DNA of 64,000 nt from Rhodospirillales bacterium (GCA_947447625.1 CANFKS010000005.1:1-64000), one strand, 5' to 3'; shown: positions 7,583 through 16,866, counted from the stretch's first letter. Notes: a model not told the origin generated them from the sequence alone. Made by a program: numbers and translations.

Positions 7583-7884
7583 TCCCTGGTGAAATCGAGA
7601 CGATGGATGGCGATATCGAACTCAATGCGGGGTTGGCGCGCACCGTGCTGACGGTGGCCAATACCGGGGATCGGCCGATCCAGGTGGGCAGCCATTATCA
7701 TTTCGCGGAGACCAATCCGGCGCTTTCGTTCGATCGCGCAGCGGCGCGCGGACAGCGGCTGGATGTGGCGGCAGGCACGGCGGTGCGGTTCGAGCCGGGA
7801 CAGACGCGGGACGTGACCCTGGTGCCGTACCAGGGGGATCGGATCGTCTACGGCTTCCGCGCTGTTATCATGGGAGAGATCTGA
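7579..7884 (+). CDS. ureB: Urease beta subunit
   Basis: 101-residue beta subunit, of usual length. GTG start at 7579 overlaps the GNAT stop (GTGA). Begins [19 protein letters not shown] and contains [46 protein letters not shown] and [13 protein letters not shown], all diagnostic. The stop shares one base with the ureC start (TGATG). Confidence 0.97.
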   Translation: MIPGEIETMDGDIELNAGLARTVLTVANTGDRPIQVGSHYHFAETNPALSFDRAAARGQRLDVAAGTAVRFEPGQTRDVTLVPYQGDRIVYGFRAVIMGEI

Positions 7885-9590
7885 TGGCCCGTATCACGCG
7901 CCGTGCCTATGCCGATATGTATGGGCCCACCACGGGGGACCGGGTGCGGCTGGCGGATACGGAATTGTGGATCGAGATCGAGCGGGATCTCACGGTTTAT
8001 GGCGACGAGGTGAAATTCGGCGGCGGCAAGGTGATCCGCGATGGGCAGGGCCAGTCCCAGCGCTCGCAGGCCGAGGGGGCCGTCGATACGGTGATCACCA
8101 ATGTCGTGGTGCTGGATCACTGGGGGATCATCAAGGCGGATGTGGCCATCAAAAACGGGCGCATCGCGGCGATCGGCAAGGCCGGCAATCCCGATGTGCA
8201 GCCCGGCGTGACGATCATCGTCGGCCCCGGCACGGAGGTGATCGCGGGGGAGGGAAAGATTTTGACGGCGGGGGGGATCGACAGCCACATCCATTTCATC
8301 TGCCCGCAGCAGGTGGACGAGGCGATCGCATCCGGCGTGACGACCCTGGTCGGCGGCGGCACGGGGCCTGCGACGGGGACGTCGGCCACAACCTGCACGC
8401 CGGGGCCGTGGCACATGATGCGGATGTTGCAGGCGGCCGAGGGCTTGCCGGTCAATATCGCGTTCTCCGGCAAGGGCAATGCGTCCCGCCCCGCGGCGCT
8501 GGAGGAGATGATCCTGGCAGGGGCTTCGTCGTTGAAACTGCATGAGGATTGGGGGACAACGCCGGCCTCGATCGATACCTGCCTGTCGGTGGCGGACCGG
8601 TTCGACGTGCAGGTGATGATCCACACGGATACGCTGAACGAGAGCGGCTTCGTCGAGGACACGATCGCGGCGTTCAAGGGGCGCACGATCCATGCCTTCC
8701 ACACCGAGGGCGCCGGCGGCGGGCATGCGCCGGATATCATCAAGGTGGCGGGTCTGCCGAATGTGCTGCCGTCATCGACCAATCCGACGCGGCCCTACAC
8801 CGCCAATACGCTGGACGAGCATCTCGACATGCTGATGGTGTGTCATCACCTGGACCCCGCGATCCCGGAGGATGTGGCGTTCGCGGAGAGCCGCATCCGC
8901 AAGGAGACGATCGCGGCGGAGGACATCCTGCACGACCTCGGCGCGCTGTCGATGATCTCGTCGGACAGCCAGGCGATGGGCCGGGTTGGCGAGGTGATCA
9001 TCCGGACATGGCAGACCGCGCATAAAATGAAGACCCAGCGCGGATCGCTCGCCGGCGACGGGCGGGCGGATAATGCGCGGGTGAAGCGCTATGTGGCGAA
9101 ATACACCATCAACCCCGCCATCGCGCAGGGGCTGGCGCATGAGATCGGCTCGATCGCGGCGGGCAAGTTGGCCGATCTGGTGCTGTGGTCGCCGGCGTTT
9201 TTCGGGGTGAAGCCCGATCTGGTGATCAAGGGCGGCTCGATCGCCATGGCGCCGATGGGGGACCCGAATGCGTCGATCCCGACGCCGCAGCCGGTGCATT
9301 ACCGGCCGATGTTCGGGCAGTACGGCAAGGCGATGGCGCCCTCATGCATCACGTTCCTTTCGGCGGCGGCGCTGGAGGATGGCATCGGCGCGCGGCTCGG
9401 GTTGCAGCGGATGCTGTCGGCGGTCAAGAACACGCGCGGCGGGATCGGCAAGAAGGACATGATCCACAACGACGCGACGCCGAACATCGAGGTCGATCCG
9501 GAGACCTACGAGGTGCGGGCCGATGGGGTGTTGTTGACATGTGAGCCGGCGGTGGAATTGCCGATGGCGCAGCGGTATTTCCTGTTCTGA
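7884..9590 (+). CDS. ureC: Urease alpha (catalytic) subunit
   Basis: 568-residue amidohydrolase-fold subunit that hydrolyses urea to ammonia and carbamate at a di-nickel site. Nickel ligands are visible: H135/H137 in GGIDSHIHF, the carbamylated lysine K218 in [10 protein letters not shown], and His in [11 protein letters not shown] and [14 protein letters not shown]. The mobile flap cysteine/histidine region is MLMVCHHLD. Length and all motifs are complete, so an active enzyme is expected. GGGAGAG precedes the start inside ureB. Confidence 0.98.
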   Translation: MARITRRAYADMYGPTTGDRVRLADTELWIEIERDLTVYGDEVKFGGGKVIRDGQGQSQRSQAEGAVDTVITNVVVLDHWGIIKADVAIKNGRIAAIGKAGNPDVQPGVTIIVGPGTEVIAGEGKILTAGGIDSHIHFICPQQVDEAIASGVTTLVGGGTGPATGTSATTCTPGPWHMMRMLQAAEGLPVNIAFSGKGNASRPAALEEMILAGASSLKLHEDWGTTPASIDTCLSVADRFDVQVMIHTDTLNESGFVEDTIAAFKGRTIHAFHTEGAGGGHAPDIIKVAGLPNVLPSSTNPTRPYTANTLDEHLDMLMVCHHLDPAIPEDVAFAESRIRKETIAAEDILHDLGALSMISSDSQAMGRVGEVIIRTWQTAHKMKTQRGSLAGDGRADNARVKRYVAKYTINPAIAQGLAHEIGSIAAGKLADLVLWSPAFFGVKPDLVIKGGSIAMAPMGDPNASIPTPQPVHYRPMFGQYGKAMAPSCITFLSAAALEDGIGARLGLQRMLSAVKNTRGGIGKKDMIHNDATPNIEVDPETYEVRADGVLLTCEPAVELPMAQRYFLF

Positions 9591-10090
9591 TGAAAAGCAT
9601 ATCGGTTGTCCCGGCGGGGACGTGGGACGCGGCGCGCGAGGTCGATCAGGTGCTGGTCGATTTCGACCGGCGGCATCGGCGGCGGATTTTGCTCACGACC
9701 GAGAAGGGGGACGCGGTGTTGCTCGACCTGCCCCATGCCGTGCGGCTGCGGCATGGCGACGGGCTCGTGGTGGCGGGCGGCGTGGTGCGGGTCGTCGCCC
9801 GGCCGGAAAAGCTGGCGGAAATCCATGGGCATGATCCGGGGGAGATGGTGCGGATCGCCTGGCATCTCGGCAACCGGCATCTGCCGGTGCAGCTGGTGGG
9901 CGCGCGCATCCGCATCCGGCACGATCATGTGATCGAGGAGATGGTGGCGCTGCTCGGCGGTCACGTCGATATCATCGAGGCGCCGTTCGATCCGGAGGCC
10001 GGGGCCTATGCAGCCCCCGGGACGGCACAAGCGGCGGCGCATTCCCATCATCATGATCATGACCATGACGACGACCATCACCACCACTGA
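9590..10090 (+). CDS. ureE: Urease nickel metallochaperone UreE
   Basis: 166-residue nickel carrier. The N-terminal peptide-binding domain (RRILLTTEKGDAVLLDLPHAVRLRHGDGL) and C-terminal metal-binding domain (IAWHLGNRHLPVQL, with the conserved His in the GNRH motif) are present, followed by a His/Asp-rich nickel-storing tail, [16 protein letters not shown]. The gene starts one base into the ureC stop (TGATG). The tail DNA is also read in another frame as the start of ureF. Confidence 0.95.
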   Translation: MKSISVVPAGTWDAAREVDQVLVDFDRRHRRRILLTTEKGDAVLLDLPHAVRLRHGDGLVVAGGVVRVVARPEKLAEIHGHDPGEMVRIAWHLGNRHLPVQLVGARIRIRHDHVIEEMVALLGGHVDIIEAPFDPEAGAYAAPGTAQAAAHSHHHDHDHDDDHHHH

Positions 10091-10748
10091 GGCGACGCTG
10101 CGGCTGCTCGCCTGGCTGTCGCCGGCGTTTCCGACCGGCGGGTTCGCCTGGTCGCATGGCGTGGAGTGGGCGGTCGATTGCGGGGATGTGACGGATGGGG
10201 GGTCGTTGCTGGCGTGGCTCGACGTGGTGTTGCGCCATGGCACGGGGCGGGCGGATGCGATCATCCTGCGCCATGCGCATCGCGCGGCGGGGGATATCGA
10301 GGCGCTGGTGGCTGTGGCGGAACTGGCACGCGCGCTGCCGTCGAGCCGGGAGCGGCATGCCGAGGGGGTGGGCCAGGGCAATGCGTTCCGGCTGGCCGCA
10401 GCAGCGTGGCAGCCCGCGGTGCTGGCGGCGCTGCATGAGCGGGTCGGCGATATTCCCTATGCGGTGGCGGTCGGTGCGCTGGCGGGGAGCAAGGCGATCG
10501 GTGAAGACCTGGCAGCGGCGGCCTATCTGCAGACGCTGGCGGCAAATTTGATTTCCGCGGCGGTGCGTCTGGTCCCGCTCGGGCAATCCGCAGGGCTGGC
10601 GGTGCTGGCGGCGCTTGAGCCGGTGATCGCCGCTGTTGCCCTCGACACCGGATCGGCGGGGCTGCACGATCTCGGTGGCTGCGCCCTGCGCTCCGATCTC
10701 GCCGCAATGCGGCATGAAACCCAATATACGAGGCTATTCCGCTCATGA
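10065..10748 (+). CDS. ureF: Urease accessory protein UreF
   Basis: 227-residue urease chaperone, the activating partner of the UreG GTPase in the UreDFG complex. Motif [24 protein letters not shown] is diagnostic, followed by helical sequence and a C-terminal [22 protein letters not shown] ending. Several ATGs (10053, 10059, 10065) fall within the ureE His tail; 10065 is chosen as closest to the conserved region. No clear ribosome site exists, so coupling to ureE translation is likely. It overlaps ureG by 4 bases. Confidence 0.93.
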   Translation: MTTTITTTEATLRLLAWLSPAFPTGGFAWSHGVEWAVDCGDVTDGGSLLAWLDVVLRHGTGRADAIILRHAHRAAGDIEALVAVAELARALPSSRERHAEGVGQGNAFRLAAAAWQPAVLAALHERVGDIPYAVAVGALAGSKAIGEDLAAAAYLQTLAANLISAAVRLVPLGQSAGLAVLAALEPVIAAVALDTGSAGLHDLGGCALRSDLAAMRHETQYTRLFRS

Positions 10749-11362
10749 GCTCTCCCCATGGCCCGCTGCGCGTCGGCATCGGCGGCCCGGTCGGCACCGG
10801 CAAAACGGCGTTGATGGATGCGCTGTGCCAGCGCCTGCGCGTCCGTTACGATATCGCCGCCATCACCAACGACATCTACACCAAGGAGGACGCCCAGTTC
10901 CTCACCCGCGCGGGCTCGCTGCCGCCGGAGCGGATCTTGGGGATCGAGACCGGAGGATGCCCACATACGGCGATCCGGGAGGATGCCTCGATCAACCTCG
11001 CAGGGATCGCGGATCTCAACCGGCGGTTTCCGGCACTCGATGTGATCCTGATCGAGTCGGGCGGGGATAATCTGGCGGCGACGTTCAGCCCGGAGCTGGC
11101 GGATTTGACGATCTATGTGATCGACGTGTCAGCCGGGGACAAAATCCCGCGCAAGGGGGGCCCAGGGATCACACGGTCGGACCTGCTGGTGATCAACAAG
11201 ATCGACCTCGCGCCCTATGTGGGGGCGAGCCTTGAGGTGATGGAGCGGGATTCGAAGCTGATGCGGCGGGATCGCCCGTTCGTGTTCGCCAATGTGCGGG
11301 CCGGGCACGGCGTCGAGGAGATCGCGCAGTTCATCGAGCGGCAGGGCGGGCTTCAGGCATAG
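10745..11362 (+). CDS. ureG: Urease accessory GTPase UreG
   Basis: 205-residue SIMIBI-class GTPase that powers nickel delivery to urease. P-loop [13 protein letters not shown] (about residues 12-24), the nickel-binding [13 protein letters not shown] loop with the Cys-Pro-His triad, [54 protein letters not shown] with the NKxD base-recognition motif. All are complete. Last urease gene; no nickel transporter follows it. Confidence 0.97.
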   Translation: MSSPHGPLRVGIGGPVGTGKTALMDALCQRLRVRYDIAAITNDIYTKEDAQFLTRAGSLPPERILGIETGGCPHTAIREDASINLAGIADLNRRFPALDVILIESGGDNLAATFSPELADLTIYVIDVSAGDKIPRKGGPGITRSDLLVINKIDLAPYVGASLEVMERDSKLMRRDRPFVFANVRAGHGVEEIAQFIERQGGLQA

Positions 11363-11410
11363 GGGCGGCAGATGGCCCCTGGTCATTTGCAGGAAACCGG
11401 CCAAGGATCA

Positions 11411-11428
11411 TCCCTCCATTTGGAGGGA
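11411..11428 (+). promoter_or_regulatory. Hairpin sequestering the ribosome-binding site of the next gene
   Basis: TCCCTCCA-TT-TGGAGGGA is a perfect inverted repeat whose right arm is the Shine-Dalgarno sequence (GGAGGGA, 11422-11428), 7 bases before the ATG at 11436. Folding would mask the ribosome site, suggesting translational control by temperature, a ligand or an antisense RNA. Structure seen; function inferred. Confidence 0.5.
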
Positions 11429-11435
11429 GCCCCCC

Positions 11436-11831
11436 ATGAAATACGGTCAACTCACCGACTACGCCGATGCCACGCCCGAGGCGCGCGCGGTCTATGACGA
11501 CATCAAGGCCAAGCGCGGCGTGCCGGATGTCAACAACGCCTGGAAGGCGATGGCGCGCCATCCCGCGGTGATGAAGCGGTTCTGGGAGCGGGCGCAGCAG
11601 GTGATGGCGCCGGGGGCGCTGGATGCGAAGACGAAGGAGTTGATCTATCTCGCGGTCAGCGTGGCCAATGGCTGCGCGTATTGCAGCGCCTCGCACACCA
11701 ACCTCGCCAAGGGCAAGGGCGTGTCGGAGGAGGAACTGGCAGAAATGGTCGAGATCATCGGGCTGGCATTGCAGGGCAACAGCTACGCGACGTTCTATGG
11801 CCAGGAGGTTGATCCCGCGTTGAAGGGATAG
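11436..11831 (+). CDS. Carboxymuconolactone decarboxylase (AhpD-like) family protein
   Basis: 131-residue all-helical AhpD-like protein. The redox motif CAYCSASH (C80, C83, H87) is intact, so a peroxidase or disulfide-reductase role is more likely than decarboxylation. The start is fixed by a strong ribosome site that sits inside a hairpin. It lies 73 bases after ureG on the same strand and could be read through, but has its own regulatory structure. It is followed by a repeat copy. Confidence 0.88.
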   Translation: MKYGQLTDYADATPEARAVYDDIKAKRGVPDVNNAWKAMARHPAVMKRFWERAQQVMAPGALDAKTKELIYLAVSVANGCAYCSASHTNLAKGKGVSEEELAEMVEIIGLALQGNSYATFYGQEVDPALKG

Positions 11832-11847
11832 GCCGGCTCTCGACGCG

Positions 11848-11886
11848 AGAGCGGGATGAATTCGCAATCAGAAGGCATCCCGCTCC
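11848..11886. repeat. Dispersed repeat, module A only (copy 1)
   Basis: Imperfect hairpin AGAGCGGGATGAATTC...GAAGGCATCCCGCTCC, module A of the two-hairpin repeat family described at 35697-35802. It lies between the convergent AhpD-like and DUF3126 genes and may act as a transcript end. Confidence 0.8.
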
Positions 11887-11920
11887 AACACCGCGATGGG
11901 GGCGCTGTGCGCGCGGCTGA

Positions 11921-12157
11921 TCAGCGCTTCGGCGCGGGGCTCGCGGCCGGCGGCAGATCTTCCTCAAGGATGACCATCTGGAAGGCGAAGGACACTTCGC
12001 CTTCGTCATCGTCGCGATGCAGCGTGCCGATGAATTCGTCGCCCACGCGCACCTCGACGGTGGCGCCGGCCTTCTTCGGCGTATCGATATGGATTTCCTT
12101 GTTCGCGAACAGCTTGCGAAGATAGGCTTGTACGCGCGGGATGTCGGTCGGTTTCAC
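11921..12157 (-). CDS. DUF3126 family protein
   Basis: 78-residue small protein: KPTDIPRVQAYLRKLFANKEIHIDTPKKAGATVEVRVGDEFIGTLHRDDDEGEVSFAFQMVILEEDL. It matches my recollection of DUF3126, a family of short alphaproteobacterial proteins of unknown function. The GTG at 12157 is chosen because upstream in-frame sequence (to 12256) is poorly conserved-looking. No domain suggests a reaction. Confidence 0.8.
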   Translation of the reverse strand: MKPTDIPRVQAYLRKLFANKEIHIDTPKKAGATVEVRVGDEFIGTLHRDDDEGEVSFAFQMVILEEDLPPAASPAPKR

Positions 12158-12319
12158 GCTTGAGTCCTGCTGTCTGTTGGGGCACTCGATGCCGGTTCGA
12201 TGACCATCCCATAGCAGGCTGCGGCGAAGAATCACACCCGCCGGATGGCCGATCATCGGTCCGCCGTTGCTTTCAGGCCGCGCTCACCCCCTTCGGCACG
12301 TCGTTGAACGGTCGCAGCA
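12158..12319. other. Non-coding stretch without recognised gene
   Basis: Between DUF3126 and the repeat at 12320 I see no supported gene. A 15-codon minus-strand frame (12273-12320, MLRPFNDVPKGVSAA) might be a gene remnant but has nothing else to support it. With the repeat, the gene-free stretch totals about 316 bases. Confidence 0.5.
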
Positions 12320-12443
12320 TCAGGCGATCACACAAAGCGTTAGAGCCTGATGATTTTTGGTGGAATCACCAAAAATCTGAATCAGGCGATCAAACAAAGC
12401 GTTAGAGCGGGATGAATTCGCCTATCAGAAGGCATCCCGCTCC
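12320..12443. repeat. Dispersed two-hairpin repeat, B then A (copy 2)
   Basis: Full-length copy in the orientation opposite to 35697-35802: module B (AGAGCCTGATGATTTTTGG...CTGAATCAGGC) followed by module A (AGAGCGGGATG...CATCCCGCTCC). An extra partial module-B tail (TCAGGCGATCACACAAAGCG, 12320-12339) precedes it, suggesting an internal tandem duplication. Confidence 0.9.
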
Positions 12444-12473
12444 AGCGCCAGAGATGGAGCCCCCGAGAAGCCG

Positions 12474-12881
12474 CTATCCGGCGGCGCCGATCGCGTGGGC
12501 TTGCAAATCTTCCAGCCGGCAATAGCGCAACGCGCCCTCATGGGTTGCTTCGAGCACCACGTGCGGCGCATAGCCGGCCTCGTAGGCCTCCTGCCAGCGG
12601 GGCGCGCACAAGCACCAGCCATCGCCCGGGCCGAGCCCGACAAAGCCGAATTGCGGCATGGGGGTCGACAAATCATTGCCGCTGCGCCGGCTGAAGACCA
12701 GAAATTCGGCTGTCATCACAGCGCAGACCGTATGGCTGCCGACATCCTCGGGGGAGGTGTCGCAACAGCCATTGCGGAAAAATCCGGTGATCGGCGCCAT
12801 CGAGCAGGTCAGCAGCGGGCCGCCCAGCACATTGCGCGCCGGCCGCCGCCCCCCGCCCCGCCCCTCTTCATCGAACGGCAT
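12474..12881 (-). CDS. DUF2237 family protein
   Basis: 135-residue protein with the DUF2237 hallmarks NVLGGPLLTCSMAPITGFFRNGCCDT, PEDVGSHTVCAVMTAEFL, GNDLSTPMPQFGFVGLGPGDGWCLCAPRW and VVLEATHEGALRYC. Several conserved Cys suggest metal or redox chemistry, but the function is unknown. The ATG at 12881 is chosen; a longer frame to 12947 would overlap the GST gene. It lies 5 bases after the GST gene, last in a five-gene minus-strand run. Confidence 0.88.
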   Translation of the reverse strand: MPFDEEGRGGGRRPARNVLGGPLLTCSMAPITGFFRNGCCDTSPEDVGSHTVCAVMTAEFLVFSRRSGNDLSTPMPQFGFVGLGPGDGWCLCAPRWQEAYEAGYAPHVVLEATHEGALRYCRLEDLQAHAIGAAG

Positions 12882-12886
12882 TGCGG

Positions 12887-13573
12887 TCAGGCTCGCCTGG
12901 CGTGCGCGAGCAAGCCATCGAACAACTGGAGTCCGCGGGCGTGCCACTCGGCAATCGGGTCATCCTCGGCCAGCAGCGGGAAGCGGCTGACGCTGCGGGC
13001 CCATTGCAGGCTGCCGAGCAGAATGTAGTCGGCATAGTCATGCGCCTCGCCGCCCAGCCACGGCTGTGCGCGCAGGACCGTCCGTATCGGCGCAAGCGCA
13101 GCCCGCAAGGCGGCCACGCCGGTTGTGTCGCGATCCGCCACCACCTGCTCCAGCGTCATGCCGAACGCACGCTCTCGGGTTTCGCGGAAATAGGCCTGGT
13201 CATCCGGCGCCAGCACATCGTGGATATCCTTGAGCACGATCCGCGCGATGGCCGGATGCACAACGCCATCGGTCCATGCGTTGAGGAAGCGCAGATGCGC
13301 CGGCGTGCCGCCGAGCAAGGGCGGATGCAGGTCATAGGTTTCGTCGAGATATTCAGCGATACGCCACGAATCCACGATCGTCTTGCCGGCATCGACCAGC
13401 ACCGGCACGCGCTCGGTCTTGGCGAATGCGATCTTGGATTTTTCGGTAAACCGCCACGCAACACCCTTCACCGCCAGCCCCTTATGGGCCAGCGCCAGCC
13501 GGATACGCCAACAATACGGGCTGAACCGGATCGCGGGGTCGGCTCCAGCCAATTCATACAAGGTGATCGCCAT
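12887..13573 (-). CDS. Glutathione S-transferase family protein
   Basis: 228-residue GST: thioredoxin-fold N domain (ITLYELAGADPAIRFSPYCWRIRLALAHKGL, with C21 and the S-x-x-C-W pattern) and glutathione-contact segment RVPVLVDAGKTIVDSWRIAEYLDETY (about residues 55-80), then a helical C domain. The SPYCWR pattern resembles the beta-etherase-like GST subgroup. Neighbours (Rieske protein, amidohydrolase) suggest a part in ring or ether breakdown, but the substrate is unknown. Confidence 0.9.
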   Translation of the reverse strand: MAITLYELAGADPAIRFSPYCWRIRLALAHKGLAVKGVAWRFTEKSKIAFAKTERVPVLVDAGKTIVDSWRIAEYLDETYDLHPPLLGGTPAHLRFLNAWTDGVVHPAIARIVLKDIHDVLAPDDQAYFRETRERAFGMTLEQVVADRDTTGVAALRAALAPIRTVLRAQPWLGGEAHDYADYILLGSLQWARSVSRFPLLAEDDPIAEWHARGLQLFDGLLAHARRA

Positions 13574-13608
13574 GCCACTCTCCCCGATTTCGAGACGTAC
13601 TCTGCGGA

Positions 13609-14022
13609 TCAGACGTCAACGACGACGTAGTTCTCCTCGACCTTCACCGGAATGGTCTCAGCCACATATGGGCCCTCCACCACCGTCTTCCCAGGTTCGA
13701 TTCCGACCGGATAGGACTTGGCCCGAATTTTCTCGGGATCGAATGCGCTTTGACCGGTCCGCACATCGAATTCCCAGCCATGCCAGGGGCAGCGCAGGAT
13801 TTCGCCCTGACGCGAATAGCGGTACTCGCCCGGCGACACCGCCTCGACGAGGCCGGTGAGCGCGCCTTCGCAGAGCGAGCCGCCCTGGTGGGGGCAGCGG
13901 TTGAGCAGGCCGAAGAATTCGCCGCCGAGATTGAACACCGCGATCGGCCGGCCGCGAACGGTGATGAGTTTGCGCCCGCCCGGCGGGATGTCGCTGACAG
14001 CGGCAACCACATGCCAGCTCAT
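13609..14022 (-). CDS. Rieske [2Fe-2S] ferredoxin-like protein
   Basis: 137 residues with a complete Rieske centre: C43-P-H45 in NRCPHQGG and C78-x2-H81 in LRCPWHGWEF. There is no oxygenase catalytic domain, so it is a stand-alone electron carrier for a partner not encoded here. ATG 14022 overlaps the amidohydrolase stop (ATGA), so the two are translationally coupled. Much longer frames upstream are antisense-like and rejected. Confidence 0.93.
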   Translation of the reverse strand: MSWHVVAAVSDIPPGGRKLITVRGRPIAVFNLGGEFFGLLNRCPHQGGSLCEGALTGLVEAVSPGEYRYSRQGEILRCPWHGWEFDVRTGQSAFDPEKIRAKSYPVGIEPGKTVVEGPYVAETIPVKVEENYVVVDV

Positions 14023-15116
14023 GCCACGGCCTCCCGCTCGATCGCCGGCGTCGGCGTGAGGCCGAGCCTGGAATAGGTCGCACGCGGGTTGTCGACCATG
14101 ATGCGCTGCGCCAGCCCGGCCGAAATGCCATCGGGCATCGCGTCGGTGCCGTCGAACTGCCAATGCGGATAATCCGTCGAAAAGAGGAGGAGTTCGTCGG
14201 ATTGCAGATGTTCGAACAACCGGTTGAGGCTCGCGCTGTCCGGCGGACCATCGATCGGCTGGAGCGAAAGGCGGACATTGCTGCGCACGATATCGGCCGG
14301 CGCCCGGTCGACCCAGGGGATCTCCATGCGCAGCCCCCGCCAGAACTTGGTCAGCCGCCACAAATGAGCGGGCAGCCAGGTGAAGCCCGATTCGAGCAGC
14401 ACCACTTTGAGGGCGGGGAAGCGATTGAACACACCCTCGCAAATCAGGCTGGTGAGCGCAGACTGGAAGGCCTGAGCCTGGTTGGTGTAGTCCTCGGTAT
14501 GGGTGGAGGACCAGCCGATCGGGCTCGGCGGATTGTGATAGTTCGAGCCGGCATGGATGCTGACGGCAAGGCCGTGACGTTCGGCCGCGGCATAGATCGG
14601 CCAGTTCTCGCGCTTGCCGAGCGGGCGATCGCCGCTGACCAGCAGCAGGACGCTGACAAAGCGCGGATCATGCGCCCAGCGCTCGATCTCCGCCACCGCA
14701 AGGTCCGGGCTTTGCACCGGCACCACGATGGAGGCGCGCAGGCGGGGTTCCTTGTCGAGCCATTCCGCCGCCATCCAGGCATTCAGCGCCTTGGCGAAGG
14801 CCGCCGCCATGTCCTCGCTGAAAAACAGCTGGATGCCGTAGAGGCAATTGGCAATGGCAATCGAGGTGCCGAAGCCATCGAGCGCCTCGCGCTGCACGGT
14901 AGCCAGATCGGCGGCGGGCCGGCCGACAGGGTTTTTCCAGTCGGGCCGGCAGGTCAAGGGCGATTGCAGCGGGTAGCTGATGCTGTTGAGTTCATCGACA
15001 CCGCGCGTGATCACCATGTCGCGCCAGTGATCGTCCAAATAGGGCAGCAATGTCTGGATGCTCGGCACCGAGGGGTGGATGTCGCTATCGATGGTGCCAG
15101 GCAGAAGGCGGGTCAT
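14019..15116 (-). CDS. Amidohydrolase family 2 protein (metal-dependent hydrolase/decarboxylase)
   Basis: 365-residue TIM-barrel amidohydrolase related to aminocarboxymuconate-semialdehyde and resorcylate decarboxylases. Visible: SDIHPSV at the N terminus, SIHAGSNYHNPPS mid-protein, and FSTDYPHWQFDG near the C terminus carrying the conserved metal/active-site Asp. ATG 15116 is preferred because GGAGAAC precedes it; a longer frame reaches 15191. Neighbouring Rieske, GST and uptake genes point to catabolism of an aromatic or heterocyclic acid. Confidence 0.9.
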   Translation of the reverse strand: MTRLLPGTIDSDIHPSVPSIQTLLPYLDDHWRDMVITRGVDELNSISYPLQSPLTCRPDWKNPVGRPAADLATVQREALDGFGTSIAIANCLYGIQLFFSEDMAAAFAKALNAWMAAEWLDKEPRLRASIVVPVQSPDLAVAEIERWAHDPRFVSVLLLVSGDRPLGKRENWPIYAAAERHGLAVSIHAGSNYHNPPSPIGWSSTHTEDYTNQAQAFQSALTSLICEGVFNRFPALKVVLLESGFTWLPAHLWRLTKFWRGLRMEIPWVDRAPADIVRSNVRLSLQPIDGPPDSASLNRLFEHLQSDELLLFSTDYPHWQFDGTDAMPDGISAGLAQRIMVDNPRATYSRLGLTPTPAIEREAVA

Positions 15117-15201
15117 GATCTTGTTCTCCGGCGTATCTTTCGCCGCAAGCGTCACCCAGCGCGGGGCGGCGCGCAAGCCCCATCGACCCACACCCCGGCC
15201 A

Positions 15202-16740
15202 CTACTTGGCCAAGCGCATCCCTTGCACCCGGATGATGCCGTCCGGCACCGCGCGGAAGCCGCTGAGCTTGGACGCGGTCACGACGATCCAGGAATTGCT
15301 GTCCAGATACATCACCGGCAGATCCTCATGCACCCGGGCGGTGATATTGGCATAGAGCGCCTTGCGCGCCGCAACATCGGTGGTGGCGCGGGCCGCGTCG
15401 AGCCAGGCATCGACGTCGGCATTGGCATAGCGGGTCTCGTTCAGGGAGCCCTTGGAGTGCAGGTTGTTGTAAAGATTGCCATCTGGGTCCGGCCGGCCGG
15501 ACCAGCCGATCGCCGAGGCCTCGTAGTCCCCGCGGGACTGGGCGGCCAGGGCGGTGGCGAATTCGGTGGCTTGCACCGTCACCTCGAAGCCCGCCTCGGC
15601 TGCCATCGCCTGGATCATTTCGCCGGTCTGCTTCTGGTCCGGATTGGTGGTTACGGTGAGCGCGACCTTGACGGGCAGGCTGACGCCGGCCTGCTTGAGC
15701 AGGGCCTTGGCGCGCACCAGATCGCGCGGCGTCGGCGGCACGGCGTGGTTGTAGAACGGGCTGCCCGGCGGCAGGCCCTGGGCCGAGGGGGTAAACATGC
15801 CGTTATAGACAACCTGCATCAGCACGGCGCGGTCGATCGAGGCCTCGAAAGCCTGGCGCACCAGGCGGGATTGGCCGAGCGGCGTGTTTGAACGGGGGCC
15901 GTTGCCGAGGTTGAAGTTGATGCTCTGGTAGCCGAGCGCGGGGTAGACGAAGGTGGCCAGCCGCTTGTCGGCCCGGGCCTCCGTCACATCGGTGGCGGCG
16001 ATGCGCTCGCCGATATCGATGGCACCGGCCTGGAGATTGGTCAGGCGGACGGAATTGTCGACAATCGGGCGGAACACGACGCGGGCAAAATGGATGTTGG
16101 CCGCATCCCAGTAGCCAGCGAACCGATCCAGCACAAAGCGATCCTGCGCGACGCGCTCGGTGAATTTGAACGGGCCGGCGCAGACCGGATGGGAGCCGAA
16201 CTCTTTGCCGGCCGCCTCGGCCGCCTTGGGCGAGACGATCATGCCGGCACGATCCGTCAATTGCGCGACGAAAGGCGCGGAGGGGGCTTTCAGCACGATG
16301 CGCACCGTCAGCGGATCCACCACCTCGGCCCGCTCCATCGCCGAGATCTCGGCCCGCCTGGTGCTGCCTTGCATCGTCAGGTGGCGTTCGAGGCTGTATT
16401 TCACGGCGGCCGCATCGAGCGGGGTGCCGTCATGGAACATCACGCCGGGGCGCAGATGGAACACCAGCGTCCGCTCGTCGGACCACTCATAGGCCTTCGC
16501 GAGTTGCGGCACGATTTCGAGTTTCTCGTTGATATCGAGCAGCTTGTCGCAAATCCCGGCAAACACGAAGCGCCCGGTGAAGGTGCGCGCCAAGGTGGGG
16601 TCCAGGGTGTCGGTATCCTCCGCAAGAGCGATGCGCAGCGTCTGTGTCGGCACCTCCTGCGCCGCCAGGGGCAAAGCGAACCAGACGGTGGCGGTGGCGG
16701 TGGCGGCGGCGGCGGCGGCGGCAATGAGCGCATGGCGCAT
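15202..16740 (-). CDS. ABC transporter substrate-binding protein, peptide/nickel family (SBP_bac_5)
   Basis: 512-residue DppA/OppA-type binding protein. An Ala-rich signal peptide (residues 1-28, run of Ala encoded by GCC/GCG repeats at 16681-16725) ends at LAAQE. Family landmarks: LRIALAEDTDTLDPTLARTFTGRFVFAGICDKL and PQLAKAYEWSDERTLVFHLRPGVMFHDGTPLDAAAVKYSLER. No permease or ATPase lies nearby, so its transporter partners are elsewhere. It is first of the minus-strand run ending with DUF2237. Confidence 0.92.
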   Translation of the reverse strand: MRHALIAAAAAAATATATVWFALPLAAQEVPTQTLRIALAEDTDTLDPTLARTFTGRFVFAGICDKLLDINEKLEIVPQLAKAYEWSDERTLVFHLRPGVMFHDGTPLDAAAVKYSLERHLTMQGSTRRAEISAMERAEVVDPLTVRIVLKAPSAPFVAQLTDRAGMIVSPKAAEAAGKEFGSHPVCAGPFKFTERVAQDRFVLDRFAGYWDAANIHFARVVFRPIVDNSVRLTNLQAGAIDIGERIAATDVTEARADKRLATFVYPALGYQSINFNLGNGPRSNTPLGQSRLVRQAFEASIDRAVLMQVVYNGMFTPSAQGLPPGSPFYNHAVPPTPRDLVRAKALLKQAGVSLPVKVALTVTTNPDQKQTGEMIQAMAAEAGFEVTVQATEFATALAAQSRGDYEASAIGWSGRPDPDGNLYNNLHSKGSLNETRYANADVDAWLDAARATTDVAARKALYANITARVHEDLPVMYLDSNSWIVVTASKLSGFRAVPDGIIRVQGMRLAK

Positions 16741-16866
16741 CGTGGTATCCCCCTCACGAAAGACCTGAGCCTAACACACTGCACGGCAGCAAACGCAAGC
16801 GGTTCCCCTCGCCCCGGTTCCGATTTAGCCTGCACAGCAATCATCGAACCCGCCAAGGAAAAGCCC

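Noticed and set aside
12273-12320. 15-codon minus-strand frame (MLRPFNDVPKGVSAA)
   Set aside because: Too short and unsupported; it could be the 3' remnant of a lost gene, but nothing else remains.
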